Positions 18,321 to 27,466 of a stretch of DNA of 53,577 nt are shown here, piece after piece. The notes under the pieces were generated by a model. It saw only the letters and a list, made by a program, of their open reading frames with translations, was not told where the DNA came from and ran no database searches. The stretch comes from Vineibacter terrae. Lineage in GTDB: Bacteria > Pseudomonadota > Alphaproteobacteria > Reyranellales > Reyranellaceae. Every line of letters begins with the position of its first letter. Within the stretch, counting starts at the first letter, position 1. A program made the translations under genes and the position numbers. Location: contig NZ_VDUZ01000060.1 of NCBI RefSeq assembly GCF_008039615.1, positions 1 to 53,577 on the forward strand, given 5' to 3'.

Positions 18321-19127
18321 TCAGCAGCGGCTGCGCTGGCGTTCGGCGGCGATACGGCGCTTCAGCGCGTCCGTGGCCTGGGGATAGACCTGGTTGAACT
18401 GACCATAGACGATGCAGGCATCGGCCGACTTGCCGCTGGCCTGCAGCGACATGCCGAGCTTCAGGAGATTATCCGGCCCCACCGAGCTGGTGCGATAGGT
18501 CTTGAAGCCGTTGGCATAGGCGGTGGCGGCGTTGGCGTAATCCTTGCGCACGTAGTAGGTCTCGCCCAGCCAGTACTGGGCGTTGCCGGCGAGCTGGTGG
18601 CGCGGGTTCTTGGCGAGGAAGTTGCGGAACTCCCGCTCGGCGACGGCGTACTCGCCGCTGCGCATGGCGATCATGGCCTCGTTGTAGAGATGCTCGGGCC
18701 CGGCCGCGGGTGGCGGCGGCGCCGGCGGCGGTCCGCTGGAGGGCGTCGAGCCCAGCGGCCGCGTATCGGCCTGCTGGCCGGGCGACAAGCCACCCGGCGT
18801 CATCGGCGCGGGTGGCGGCGTGGCGTCACCGCGCGGCCCCGGAGTCGGCCGTGGCGCCGGCGGCCGCGCCCCGCCCCGCCCCGATTCAAGCTGCTGGATG
18901 CGAAAGTCATAGTCCGCCTGCTGGCGATCCAGCTTCTCCTGCAATTGCTGCACCTGGTTCTGCAGCCGCTCCACCTGGCCGGTGAGCTGCGTGATCAGTC
19001 GCTCCATGTCCTGGAAGCGCTGTTCGATCGCATAGTTGCCCTGCGCCATCGCCGGCGGCACGGCCAGGGCCGCCAGGCTCCCAACGGCGAGCATAAGAGC
19101 GATGGTCGCATTCGCGATCCGGTTCAT
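18321..19127 (-). CDS. cpoB: Tol-Pal system protein CpoB (YbgF)
   Basis: Periplasmic coordinator of outer-membrane constriction and peptidoglycan synthesis. From the ATG at 19127 it has 268 residues. It opens with a signal peptide (MNRIANATIALMLAVGSLAA...PAMAQ), then a coiled-coil trimerisation helix (~residues 35-80, MERLITQLTGQVERLQNQVQ), a long Pro/Gly-rich linker and a C-terminal TPR region (EHLYNEAMIAMRSGEYAVAE). In most relatives it directly follows pal. Here pal is more than 5 kb away, separated by a plus-strand transporter cluster. Confidence 0.93.
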   Translation of the reverse strand: MNRIANATIALMLAVGSLAALAVPPAMAQGNYAIEQRFQDMERLITQLTGQVERLQNQVQQLQEKLDRQQADYDFRIQQLESGRGGARPPAPRPTPGPRGDATPPPAPMTPGGLSPGQQADTRPLGSTPSSGPPPAPPPPAAGPEHLYNEAMIAMRSGEYAVAEREFRNFLAKNPRHQLAGNAQYWLGETYYVRKDYANAATAYANGFKTYRTSSVGPDNLLKLGMSLQASGKSADACIVYGQFNQVYPQATDALKRRIAAERQRSRC

Positions 19128-19797
19128 CGTGGCCTCCTCGGCGGTCAAGGCCGCCCGAGGGGCGGGCGGCCACGGCGACTATCGGCAACGGCCTTTTACG
19201 GATCAAGCCTGATGGCCGCCACGCGATCAGACGCGCCGTCGCAGGCTCGCGCCCGAATCGGCCCATGGTCGGGCCGAAGGGCGGCGAATTGAGGGCGATC
19301 GGGGCCCGGCCTGCTCACGACGGCGCCGCCGGCCGGCGCGCAATGCGGCAGATGCCAAAGCTCGGAGCATGCCGCGACCCGCGCGATCGCCAGCGCGCCG
19401 CGGAAGCCGCAGCCGCACCGCCGTTGCGGCTTGGCACGGTCAATGCATCGGCCGGATCAGCGCAGCGTCGCCTCGGCGATGGCTTCGGTGGGCGTGCCAC
19501 GCAGGTGTTGTGGTGATGGCGATGATCGCATCCCTCAACGGTCCTGGCGCGGCAGCGCCGGACCGTCCCGGTGAGCATGCCGGTGGTGACGGCACAGGCA
19601 CCGGCAAATGGCGCGCCCTTCAATCCGCGTCGTCGACGGCACATGCGCCCAGCCATGTCCGGAGAAAGGAGGTGGCCGCGCCGCACCAGACGGCTTGAGC
19701 GTCACGGCCGCCGGCCATCCCGGCCGCCACCCTCCCACGACAACACGCTGGACCGGCCGCGCCCGCGCGCGGCGACCGCCCAACAGGAGCACCCGAC
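19128..19797. other. Gene-free 670-base region upstream of the ABC transporter cluster
   Basis: The region lies between divergent cpoB and an ABC binding-protein gene, at one edge of the segment that splits the Tol-Pal cluster. It is G+C-rich with short inverted repeats, for example GCCGCCGGCCATCCCGGCCGCC near 19709. Short open frames overlap each other in several frames and show no coherent protein. No tRNA, integrase remnant, att-like direct repeat or known riboswitch was recognised. Promoters for both flanking genes are expected here. Confidence 0.35.
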
Positions 19798-20856
19798 ATG
19801 TGCGCACGCTATGGATGCACCACACCACTCCACCTGACGTCGATCGACTTCAGCCGGCGCAGCTTCATGCGCACGGCCGCGGCAAGCGCACTGACGATCG
19901 CGATCGGCCCCGGCCTCGCGGGCATGGCCCACGCCGCCGACGGCATGATCAAGTCGACCCACGGCACCGGCTTCTGCAACCTCAACATCTTCCTGGCGCA
20001 TGCCCTGCAGACCGCCAAGGAGGACGGGCTTGATCTGCAGTTCGTGAACACGCCGACCTTCGCCGAGCAAGTCACGTTCCTGGCCATGGGCCAGGTCGAT
20101 GTCGGCCTGATGCCCTATACCAGCTTCATTGCGCTGTTCGATGCCGGCGCGCCGGTGAAGGTCGTGGCCGGCGGCGGCGTCGAGGGCTGCGTGATCGTCT
20201 CGCGCCCCGGCCTGGACAGCCCCGAGAAGCTGAAAGGCAAGACGCTCGGCACCTTCCAGCTCGATACGCTGGAGGTGATGCCTTACGACTGGCTGAAGAA
20301 GCACGGCGTCGCCTTCAAGGACGTGAAGGTGCGCTACATGGGCTCGACGCCCGAGGCCGTGGAAGCCTTCAAGGCCGGCGCCATCGACTGGACCTGCACC
20401 ATCGAGCCCTACGGCACGGCGCTGCTGAACGATGTCAAAGGCGCCCACAAGCTGTCCGACGGCACCGATATCTACGGCCGGGGCTACACCGACTGCGTGC
20501 TGGCCTGCCGCAGCGAGCTCATCAAGCAGAACCCGGCCGGCTTGAAGGCCCTGATCAAGGGCATGATGAAGGCACAGCTGATGGCCGAGACCAGGCAGGA
20601 CGACGTGCTGAGCAAGGTGGTCGGCACGTACTACAAGACCTCGACCGAGAATGCGCGACTGGCCATGAGCAAGCAGCCGGCCGTGGTCGACGCGCGCGAC
20701 CAGACCCGGTTCATCCTGGAGCGCACCGATTCGCTGGTCGAAATGGGCTACATCAAGAAGAAGCCGGGCCGCGACGCGATCGACTGGACCCTGCTGGAGC
20801 AGGTGATCGCCGAGAACAAGGACCTCCACGCCCAGCTCAAGCACAAGGCCGCCTGA
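19798..20856 (+). CDS. NMT1/SsuA-like ABC transporter substrate-binding protein, Tat-exported
   Basis: A 352-residue periplasmic binding protein of the nitrate/sulfonate/HMP-precursor type. The start at 19798 is supported by a ribosome site (AGGAG) and by a twin-arginine signal, SRRSFMRTAAASALTIAIGP at residues ~21-40, ending near AHA. The mature part has the NMT1 features FCNLNIFLAHALQTAKEDGL, then AEQVTFLAMGQVDVGLMPYT and DSPEKLKGKTLGTFQLDTLE. It heads a three-gene ABC operon followed by an amidohydrolase, so the ligand may be a purine- or pyrimidine-like or other deaminable compound; that is inference only. Confidence 0.9.
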   Translation: MCARYGCTTPLHLTSIDFSRRSFMRTAAASALTIAIGPGLAGMAHAADGMIKSTHGTGFCNLNIFLAHALQTAKEDGLDLQFVNTPTFAEQVTFLAMGQVDVGLMPYTSFIALFDAGAPVKVVAGGGVEGCVIVSRPGLDSPEKLKGKTLGTFQLDTLEVMPYDWLKKHGVAFKDVKVRYMGSTPEAVEAFKAGAIDWTCTIEPYGTALLNDVKGAHKLSDGTDIYGRGYTDCVLACRSELIKQNPAGLKALIKGMMKAQLMAETRQDDVLSKVVGTYYKTSTENARLAMSKQPAVVDARDQTRFILERTDSLVEMGYIKKKPGRDAIDWTLLEQVIAENKDLHAQLKHKAA

Positions 20857-20857
20857 C

Positions 20858-21805
20858 GTGTCGACGGCATCGCACCCGGCCGACGCAGGCGACACGGACG
20901 GGGCCGCCGCTGCCGGCACGCCCAACGCGCCGGCGACACGCCGCTTGCCGCTGGCCGGCCGCCTGGCGCCGGTCCTGTCGCGCCTGGGCACGACCCTGCT
21001 GTCGGTCGGCCTGTTCTGCGGCATCTGGGAGATCCTGTGGGCGCTCGACATCGCCGACCCCAAGCTGCTGCCGCCGCCCCACATCTTCCTTGGCAGCTTC
21101 CCGGAGCAGGCCAAGTTCTTCAACACCGCGCAGCGCTGGCAGATCGGCGTCGGTCTCAATACCGGGCCCAGCCCGCAGGGCGCGGTGCTGATCACGATCC
21201 TGGCATCCGGCGCGCGCGTGCTGGTGGGCCTGCTGATCGCTGCCGTGCTGTCGATCGCGATCGGCGTGGCGATACGCTACTTCGCCGCGGTCGAGAAGCT
21301 GACGCTGCCGACGATCACGCTGCTGTCGCCGGTATCGCCGATCGCCTGGCTGCCGGTGGCGATCTTCCTGTTCGGCATCGGCAACGCGCCGGCGATCTTC
21401 ATGGTGGTGATCGCGCTGTTCTTCCACATGGTGCTGGCGACCATCGCGCAGATCGACGGCGTCAGCCGCAACCTGATCAACGTGGCGCGCACCATGGGCG
21501 CCTCGAAGCGGCAGATCTACGGCCGCGTCATCGTGCCGGCGATCCTGCCCGGCATGCTGATGGTGCTGCGGCTGAACCTGTTCGGCGCCTGGATGGTGGT
21601 GCTGGTCGCCGAATCGACCGGCGTCGGCTACGGGCTGGGCCAGGTCATCATGCTGGCGCGCAACACCTTCAACCCGTCGCTGGTGTTCTTCACCATCGCG
21701 CTGATCGGGCTGCTCGGCTTCCTGTCCGACTGGGTGCTGCGCCTGCTGCAGAAGAAGCTGCTCTACTGGGTTCCCCAGACCGCGGGGGTGCTGCGTGGCC
21801 TCTAG
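20858..21805 (+). CDS. ABC transporter permease (SsuC/TauC-like)
   Basis: Inner-membrane permease of 315 residues with a GTG start one base after the upstream stop. Six or so membrane spans are visible from ~residue 40 on. The EAA-like loop is NVARTMGASKRQIYGRVIVP (~206-225), which docks the ATPase. The N-terminal 30 residues are Ala/Thr/Gly-rich and probably cytosolic. It belongs with the preceding binding protein and the following ATPase, whose start overlaps its last codons. Confidence 0.92.
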   Translation: MSTASHPADAGDTDGAAAAGTPNAPATRRLPLAGRLAPVLSRLGTTLLSVGLFCGIWEILWALDIADPKLLPPPHIFLGSFPEQAKFFNTAQRWQIGVGLNTGPSPQGAVLITILASGARVLVGLLIAAVLSIAIGVAIRYFAAVEKLTLPTITLLSPVSPIAWLPVAIFLFGIGNAPAIFMVVIALFFHMVLATIAQIDGVSRNLINVARTMGASKRQIYGRVIVPAILPGMLMVLRLNLFGAWMVVLVAESTGVGYGLGQVIMLARNTFNPSLVFFTIALIGLLGFLSDWVLRLLQKKLLYWVPQTAGVLRGL

Positions 21806-22610
21806 ATCGACCAAGCCGTTCTCCTCGCGCGACGCCGTCGTCTGCCGCGGCGTCGGCAAGACCTGGTCGGCCGGCACCGACCGTGCCCATGTCGCGCTGC
21901 GCGACGTCGACCTCGACGTGGCGCCGGGCGAGTTCATCGTGCTGCTGGGGCCATCGGGCTGCGGCAAGAGCACGCTGCTGTACCTCATTGCCGGCCTCGA
22001 GGACACGAGCGACGGCGAGATCTGGGCGTTCGGCGATCGTGTCGCCACGCCGTCGCCCGACCGCAGCCTGATCTTCCAGGAGACCTCGCTCTTTCCCTGG
22101 CTCACGGTCTGGCAGAACGTGAGCTTCGGCCTGTCGATCCGGGGCGAGCCGGCGGCGGCCCGCAAGGAGGCCGCCCGCCAGGCCCTGCAGCGCGTCGGCC
22201 TCGTCGAGGCGATGGACAAGCGGCCCGACGAGCTGTCGGGCGGCATGCGCCAGCGCGTCGCCGTGGCGCGGGCGCTGGCCATGCGGCCCAAGGTGCTGCT
22301 GATGGACGAGCCGTTCGCGGCGCTGGACGTCCAGACGCGCGCCAAGATGCAGGACTTCCTGCTCGATGTCTGGCGCGACAGCGAGGCATCGGTGCTGTTC
22401 GTGACCCACCATATCGACGAGGCGGTGGCGCTGGCCGACCGGGTCGTCATCTTCACGGCCCGGCCGGGCCGCATCAAGACCATCGTGCCGATCGACATGC
22501 CGCGGCCGCGCGATCCGTTCTCGGCGCAAAGCGAGGCATTGCGCAAGGAGCTCACCGAGCTGATGCGCGCCGAGGTCGATCGCGCCTTCGCCGAGCAGGA
22601 GGCGGTGTAG
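21795..22610 (+). CDS. ABC transporter ATP-binding protein (SsuB/TauB-like)
   Basis: A 271-residue ATPase with a GTG start overlapping the permease by 11 bases. Walker A is GPSGCGKST (~residues 52-60), the Q-loop is QETSLFPWL, the signature is ELSGGMRQRVAVARAL (~144-159), Walker B is VLLMDEPFAALD and the switch is VTHHIDEA. This is the nitrate/sulfonate/taurine subfamily, matching the NMT1-like binding protein. An amidohydrolase follows after a short gap that carries part of a palindromic repeat. Confidence 0.95.
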   Translation: MASRSTKPFSSRDAVVCRGVGKTWSAGTDRAHVALRDVDLDVAPGEFIVLLGPSGCGKSTLLYLIAGLEDTSDGEIWAFGDRVATPSPDRSLIFQETSLFPWLTVWQNVSFGLSIRGEPAAARKEAARQALQRVGLVEAMDKRPDELSGGMRQRVAVARALAMRPKVLLMDEPFAALDVQTRAKMQDFLLDVWRDSEASVLFVTHHIDEAVALADRVVIFTARPGRIKTIVPIDMPRPRDPFSAQSEALRKELTELMRAEVDRAFAEQEAV

Positions 22611-22646
22611 CAATCCCTTCCCGCGCTTCGCTATACGTCGTGACGC

Positions 22647-22678
22647 TTCCCATCCGCCCCGCTCGGGGCACCTTCTCC
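22647..22678 (-). repeat. Partial copy of the family B palindromic repeat
   Basis: The sequence TTCCCATCCGCCCC..CGGGGCACCTTCTCC matches, in reverse orientation, the left part of the composite palindrome at about 1309-1335 (GGAAGGTGCCCGAAGGGCGG, then ATGGGGA). Only one half of the element is present, between the ATPase and the amidohydrolase. Confidence 0.55.
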
Positions 22679-22719
22679 GCCGCCGCGGAATGAAGGCAAG
22701 ACAGCAAGGAGTTCGTTTC

Positions 22720-24258
22720 GTGGCCACGTCCATCGTTCGCAGTCGCGCCATGATCACGCGCGCGCTCGACCGTCACACCTGGAAGGAGATCGCCGACGGC
22801 GCCGTCCTGCAGGAGGACGGCATCATCGCCGCCGTCGGCACCTATGACGAGCTCAGCCGGCGCTACCCCACCACGCCGGTGATCGGCAGCGGCAATGAGA
22901 TCCTGGTGCCGGGCTTCGTCAACGGCCACCACCATGTCGGCCTGACGCCGGTGCAGCTCGGCTCTCCCGACATGCCGCTGGAGCTGTGGTTCATCACCCG
23001 CCTGGTGAGCCGCAACCTCAACCTCTATCTCGACACGCTCTACTCGGCGTTCGAGATGATCGGCTCGGGCATCACCACGGTGCAGCACATCCATGGCTGG
23101 CTGCCCGGCCACCTGCCCGAGGTCGAGGCCCGGGCCGGCGACGTGATCCGCGCCTACGAGGACGTCGGCATGCGGGTGTCCTATTGCTTCGCGGTGCGCG
23201 ACCAGAACCGTCTGGTCTACCAGGCCGATGAGGAATTCGTGGCCGGCCTGCCCGCCGAGCTGCGGGACCCGATGAAGCGCTGGTTCGAGAGCTTCAAGGT
23301 GGGGCTCGACGACGGCATGGCGATGTTCGAGCACCTGCGCGGGCACCATCACGACAAGCGGCGGGTCAAGATCCAGCTGGCGCCGGCCAACCTGCACTGG
23401 TGCTCCGACCGGGCGCTGGGCGTGCTGGCCGATGCGTCCCGCACGCACGACGTGCCCATGCACATGCACCTCGTCGAGACCGCGCTGCAGAAGGAATACG
23501 CCTGGCGGCGCGGCGGCTGCACCGCCGTCGAGTACATCGACCGCTTCGGCATGCTGGGGCCGCGGCTGACGCTGGGCCACGGCGTATGGCTCAACGAGAA
23601 GGACATCGACCGGCTGGCCGAGACCGGCACCTGCGTCTGCCACAACTGCTCGTCGAACTTCCGCCTGCGCTCCGGCGTGGCGCCGCTCAACGTCTTCGAG
23701 GCCAAGGGCATCAACACCGCGATCGGGCTCGACGAGGCCGGCATCAACGACGACCGCGACATGCTGCAGGAGATGCGGCTGGTGCTGCGGGCGCATCGGG
23801 TGCCGGGCATCGGCGAGGAGGTTCCCACGATGGCCCAGGTCTTCCGCATGGCCACGATCGGCGGCGCCAGGACGACGGCCTTCGGCGAGCGCATCGGCGT
23901 GCTCGAGGAAGGCAAGGCCGCCGACATGGCGCTGCTCGACTGGAAGCAGATATCCTATCCCTACCTCGACACCGAGATGCCGCTGCTGGATGCCGTGATC
24001 CAGCGCGCCAAGGCCGAGGGCGTGAAGATGACCATGTGCGACGGCGAGGTGATCTACCAGGACGGCAAGTTCACCAAGGTCGACCGGGACGGCGCGCTCA
24101 AGGCGCTGCATGACGACCTGGCGCGCGCCCTGTCCGACGACGAGGTCGAGCGGCGCAAGCTGTCGAAGGCCCTGCTGCCGCATGTGAAGAAGTTCTACGC
24201 CAACTATTTCGACCCGGCGCAGCACCAGCCGTTCTATCGCCAGAGCTCGCGGGCCTGA
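22720..24258 (+). CDS. Amidohydrolase family protein (TRZ/ATZ, deaminase-like)
   Basis: Probable metal-dependent deaminase or chlorohydrolase-type enzyme of 512 residues. GTG at 22720 is preferred: an AAGGAG ribosome site lies 8 bases upstream, and the protein then begins VATSIVRSRAMITRALDRH. The metal ligands are NGHHHVGLTP (~residues 68-77), MHMHLVET (~246-253), LGHGVWL (~286-292) and the aspartate in GLDEAGINDDRDM (~338-350). The architecture fits 8-oxoguanine or atrazine-type deaminases. It ends the ABC operon, so it probably processes the imported compound. Substrate unknown. Confidence 0.88.
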   Translation: MATSIVRSRAMITRALDRHTWKEIADGAVLQEDGIIAAVGTYDELSRRYPTTPVIGSGNEILVPGFVNGHHHVGLTPVQLGSPDMPLELWFITRLVSRNLNLYLDTLYSAFEMIGSGITTVQHIHGWLPGHLPEVEARAGDVIRAYEDVGMRVSYCFAVRDQNRLVYQADEEFVAGLPAELRDPMKRWFESFKVGLDDGMAMFEHLRGHHHDKRRVKIQLAPANLHWCSDRALGVLADASRTHDVPMHMHLVETALQKEYAWRRGGCTAVEYIDRFGMLGPRLTLGHGVWLNEKDIDRLAETGTCVCHNCSSNFRLRSGVAPLNVFEAKGINTAIGLDEAGINDDRDMLQEMRLVLRAHRVPGIGEEVPTMAQVFRMATIGGARTTAFGERIGVLEEGKAADMALLDWKQISYPYLDTEMPLLDAVIQRAKAEGVKMTMCDGEVIYQDGKFTKVDRDGALKALHDDLARALSDDEVERRKLSKALLPHVKKFYANYFDPAQHQPFYRQSSRA

Positions 24259-24280
24259 CCAGCGTCCTTCCCGCAACGAA

Positions 24281-24316
24281 AAAAACGCCGGTCGGACGAA
24301 GCCGGCCGGCGTTTTT
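24281..24316. terminator. Bidirectional Rho-independent terminator
   Basis: AAAAACGCCGGTCGG (24281-24295) pairs with CCGGCCGGCGTTTTT (24302-24316), leaving a short loop. A-runs on the left and T-runs on the right make it work on both strands. It lies between the convergent amidohydrolase (plus) and pal (minus). Confidence 0.9.
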
Positions 24317-24333
24317 CAGGGCTCAGCCCCTCG

Positions 24334-24804
24334 CTACTGCAGGACGGTCACGGCGCGGCGGTTGCGCGACCAGGCGCCTTCGTCGCTGCCCACGACCTCG
24401 GGCCGCTCCTTGCCGTAGCTGATGGTGCGCAGCTTGGCCGCGGGAACGCCCTGAGCGGCGAGATAGGTGCGCACCATGTTGGCGCGGCGCTCGCCCAGCG
24501 CCAGGTTGTATTCACGGGTGCCGCGCTCGTCGGCATGGCCTTCGATCATGAAGGTCTGGTAGCGGTCACCGTACTGCCTGATCCAAGCCACCTGCTTATC
24601 GAGCGTCGCGCGTCCGTCGGGCGTCAGGGTGGACTGATCGGTCTCGAAGTAGACGCGGTCACCCGCCACCTGCTGGAAATGTCCCGGCGTTCCCGGCGCC
24701 ACCGAGGCCGTCGCGCCCTCGGGCCCTGGTGTCGTGGAGCTGCCGCAGGCTGCCGCCAGCAACATCACCGCCACCGCGCCGAGTATCTTGATGCTCAATT
24801 TCAT
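24334..24804 (-). CDS. pal: Peptidoglycan-associated lipoprotein Pal
   Basis: Outer-membrane lipoprotein that binds peptidoglycan and TolB; 156 residues from the ATG at 24804, which has a GCAGGAGAG ribosome site. A lipoprotein signal ends in the lipobox LAAAC (Cys20). The OmpA-like domain (~residues 48-156) has VYFETDQSTLTPDGRATLDK, then EGHADERGTREYNLALGERR and YGKERP. The gene ends the tolQRAB-pal run. cpoB, its usual next neighbour, is displaced by the plus-strand transporter segment. Confidence 0.97.
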   Translation of the reverse strand: MKLSIKILGAVAVMLLAAACGSSTTPGPEGATASVAPGTPGHFQQVAGDRVYFETDQSTLTPDGRATLDKQVAWIRQYGDRYQTFMIEGHADERGTREYNLALGERRANMVRTYLAAQGVPAAKLRTISYGKERPEVVGSDEGAWSRNRRAVTVLQ

Positions 24805-24910
24805 TGTCGCTCTCCTGCGCAACCGGTACATGCCGGCTGCGTCATCCGGCTTGCATCGGCGGCCATTGACTGAGGGGAACCGCCATCCCTCTTCCGATCC
24901 GGGATGATCT

Positions 24911-24963
24911 GGAAAAAGGATGACCCGGGTTATCAATCGCTGACGCGCTCGAGCCCCGGGTCA
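24911..24963 (-). terminator. Terminator-like hairpin between tolB and pal
   Basis: On the minus strand TGACCCGGG (24963-24955) pairs with CCCGGGTCA (24929-24921) across a 25-base loop and is followed by TCCTTTTTCC. It lies in the ~258-base gap between tolB and pal, so it could cut or tune transcription into pal. The long loop makes it a modest candidate. Confidence 0.4.
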
Positions 24964-25062
24964 TTTCGCAGTGCATCATAACATTCGCCGGACTCCGTTC
25001 AAGCCGCCGCGGCAGGCGCCGCCGCCACGGTGAAATGCAGGCCGGCGAACACATATCGGGCC

Positions 25063-26400
25063 TTACTGCGGGATCAGCGGCGACCACGCCGGGTCGGACG
25101 CATCGGTGGGTGTCGCCACCGGTCGCAGGATGCGCCCGGTGATGTCGACCATGTGCAGCCGCACGGAACCGGCCCGGCCACCGGCGTTGGGCGCCTGGCG
25201 GAAGAACATCAGGTAGCGTCCGTTCGGCGCCCAGGTCGGGCCCTCGTCGAGATAGCTCGAGGCCAGGATGCGCTCGCCCGAGCCGTCAGGGCGCATGATG
25301 CCGATCGAGAAGCTGCCGCCTTCCTGCTTGGTGAAGGCGATGTAGTCGCCGCGCGGCGACCACACCGGCGTGCTGTAGCGGCCCTGCCCGAAGCTGATGC
25401 GCTGGGCCTCGCCGCCGCCGGCGCTCATGACGTAGATCTGCTGGCTGCCGCCGCGGTCCGAGGTGAAGACGATGCGGCCGCCGTCGGGCGCATAGCTCGG
25501 CGAGGTGTCGATGGCGAGGTGGTTGGTGAGCCGGCTGATCGAGCGCGAGCGCACGTCCATGGCGTAGATGTCGGTGTTGCCGTCGGTCGCCAGGCTCATG
25601 ACCACGCGGTTGCCGTCGGGCGAGAAGCGCGGCGCGAACGTCATGCTGGGGAAGTTGCCCAGCAGCTCCTGGCGCTGGGTGTCGACATTCATCAGGTACA
25701 CCCGGGGCGTTCCCTGGGCATAGGACAGGTAGACGATCTCCTGCAGCGTCGGCGAGAAGCGCGGCGTCAGGGCCAGCGACCGGCCGTCGGTGAGGTAGCG
25801 GTGGTTGGCGCCGTCCTGGTCCATGATCGCCAGCCGCTTGACGCGGGCGTTGCCCGGACCCGTCTCGGCGACATAGACGACGCGCGTGTCGAAGAAGCCG
25901 TCCTCGCCGGTGATGCGCTTGAAGATCTCGTCGGCGATGATGTGGGCAATGCGCCGCCAGTTGGCGGTCTGGGTGAAATAGGCGCGGCCGGTCATCTGGG
26001 CGCCGGCGGCGACGTCCCACAGGCGGAACTCGACCCGCAGCCGCCCGTCGGCCTGCTGCGTGGCCGAGCCGACCACCAGCGCGTCGGCGTTGACGGCCCG
26101 CCAATCCTGGAAGCGCGGCGTGCGGCCGGGATCGCTGATGCGCTCGATGAAGGCGCCGCGGTCGATGGGACGGAACAGGCCGGAGCGCTCGAGATCGGCG
26201 CTGATCACCTGCGAGATCTGCGCGCCGGTCGCATCGCCGACGAAGTCGGTGACGGCGATCGGGATCGGGTTGGCGCTGGCGCCCTCGACCGTGACCTGCT
26301 GCAAGCCCCGGGTCTGCGCCCAGGCCAGCGGCGCGACCAGGACCGCCACCAGGGCGACGCCCACCGCCATCAGGCGGCGGCGCATCGTTGATCGTATCAT
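25063..26400 (-). CDS. tolB: Tol-Pal system beta-propeller protein TolB
   Basis: Periplasmic protein of 445 residues that links Pal to TolA. A signal peptide ([24 protein letters not shown]) is followed by an N-terminal domain (~residues 30-165) and six-bladed propeller repeats of the form 'sPdG..i.f.s...g..qIy.m', e.g. [20 protein letters not shown] and [20 protein letters not shown]. The start at 26400 has a GGGGAG ribosome site; ATG at 26385 is an alternative. It lies 44 bases after tolA. Confidence 0.97.
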   Translation of the reverse strand: MIRSTMRRRLMAVGVALVAVLVAPLAWAQTRGLQQVTVEGASANPIPIAVTDFVGDATGAQISQVISADLERSGLFRPIDRGAFIERISDPGRTPRFQDWRAVNADALVVGSATQQADGRLRVEFRLWDVAAGAQMTGRAYFTQTANWRRIAHIIADEIFKRITGEDGFFDTRVVYVAETGPGNARVKRLAIMDQDGANHRYLTDGRSLALTPRFSPTLQEIVYLSYAQGTPRVYLMNVDTQRQELLGNFPSMTFAPRFSPDGNRVVMSLATDGNTDIYAMDVRSRSISRLTNHLAIDTSPSYAPDGGRIVFTSDRGGSQQIYVMSAGGGEAQRISFGQGRYSTPVWSPRGDYIAFTKQEGGSFSIGIMRPDGSGERILASSYLDEGPTWAPNGRYLMFFRQAPNAGGRAGSVRLHMVDITGRILRPVATPTDASDPAWSPLIPQ

Positions 26401-26444
26401 CTCTCGTTACTCCCCACTCTCTCTCTCTCAGTTTTCGCTCCACG

Positions 26445-27449
26445 TCAGCGCAGGTCGCGCGGATCGAACTTGAACACGAAGCGCTTGAGCTGCTCGTATT
26501 TGTGCTGCGGATAGGGCAGCGGCTGGCAGCGCGGGTTGAGCACCGCGCGCTGGCCTGCTTCCGCATACGACCGCAGGAACGGATTGGCCGCCATCGCCGA
26601 GCGTGTCTCGTCGGAGATGCGGGCCTCGGTGACCCGCCCGTCGGGCGCCATGTCGACGATGATGTAGGCGATCAGCTGCGAGGCATCGCGGCCGCCGTCG
26701 TTGACCGACCAGCACGGCCGCACCTTGTCGGCCATGGCGGCGTTCTCGCTGGCGGTCAGCCGGCCGGCCGCCAACGCCGACTGCTGCGTGCGCGTTCCCG
26801 GCACGTTGGGCCGGCCCTCGCCGGCCACCGGCTGCGGCGGCCGCGGCGAGCGGCTGGTCTGCTCGGCCAGGATCTGGTCCAGCGTCTTGGGCGGCGCCTT
26901 TGGCGGCTCGGGTTTCCTGGTCTCGGTCTTCGGCGGCTCCGGCTTGGGCGGCTCGGGCTTCTTGGCCTCAGGCTTGGGCGGCTCGGGCTTGGTTTCGGGC
27001 TTGCGCTCGACGGCCGGCTCCGGCTTGGGCTTCAGCGGCTCGGCGTCCGGCTCCTTGGGCTTCTCGGCCTTGGGCTCCGGCTTGGGCGCGGGCTTCTCCT
27101 CGGGCTTGGGCTGGACGGCGGCGACCTGCGGCTCCGGCTTGGGCTGCGGCTTGGGATCGGGCTGCGGCTTGGGCGCGGCCTCGACCTGCGGCGCCGGCGG
27201 CGCCGGCGTGTTCTTCTCGGCCTCGGGCAGCTTGCGGTCCTGCGGCCGCTCCTGCGACACCACCGGCGCCTTGGATTGCGGCCCGATCTCGGTGGCGTCG
27301 TAGATCGGCACGTCGGCCAGCGAATCGTCGGGCGGCCGCGTCAAATTCGGGAAGCCGAACAGGGCAGCGGCCAGCAGAACGACATGCGCCCCGGCCGAGA
27401 CCACGGCCGGGGTTGTCATGTCGCCGCTGGAGTCGCCACGCCAGCGCAT
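26445..27449 (-). CDS. tolA: TolA-like cell envelope integrity protein
   Basis: Inner-membrane protein of 334 residues bridging TolQR to the outer membrane. One N-terminal span (~residues 12-35, TTPAVVSAGAHVVLLAAALF) is followed by a Pro/Lys/Glu-rich stalk (~60-200, many KPEP and PKPE repeats) and a C-terminal TonB/TolA-like domain (~240-334) with VNDGGRDASQLIAYIIVDMA and LRSYAEAGQRAVLNPRCQPL. Its place between tolR and tolB confirms the call. The stalk is low-complexity DNA (GGGCTTGGG repeats). Confidence 0.95.
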   Translation of the reverse strand: MRWRGDSSGDMTTPAVVSAGAHVVLLAAALFGFPNLTRPPDDSLADVPIYDATEIGPQSKAPVVSQERPQDRKLPEAEKNTPAPPAPQVEAAPKPQPDPKPQPKPEPQVAAVQPKPEEKPAPKPEPKAEKPKEPDAEPLKPKPEPAVERKPETKPEPPKPEAKKPEPPKPEPPKTETRKPEPPKAPPKTLDQILAEQTSRSPRPPQPVAGEGRPNVPGTRTQQSALAAGRLTASENAAMADKVRPCWSVNDGGRDASQLIAYIIVDMAPDGRVTEARISDETRSAMAANPFLRSYAEAGQRAVLNPRCQPLPYPQHKYEQLKRFVFKFDPRDLR

Positions 27450-27466
27450 GGCCCCTGCTCCTCCGA

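Noticed and set aside
25030-26391. Long plus-strand open frame opposite tolB
   Set aside because: It is antisense to a fully supported tolB, Arg/Ala/Asp-rich, with no domain; typical of G+C-rich shadow frames.
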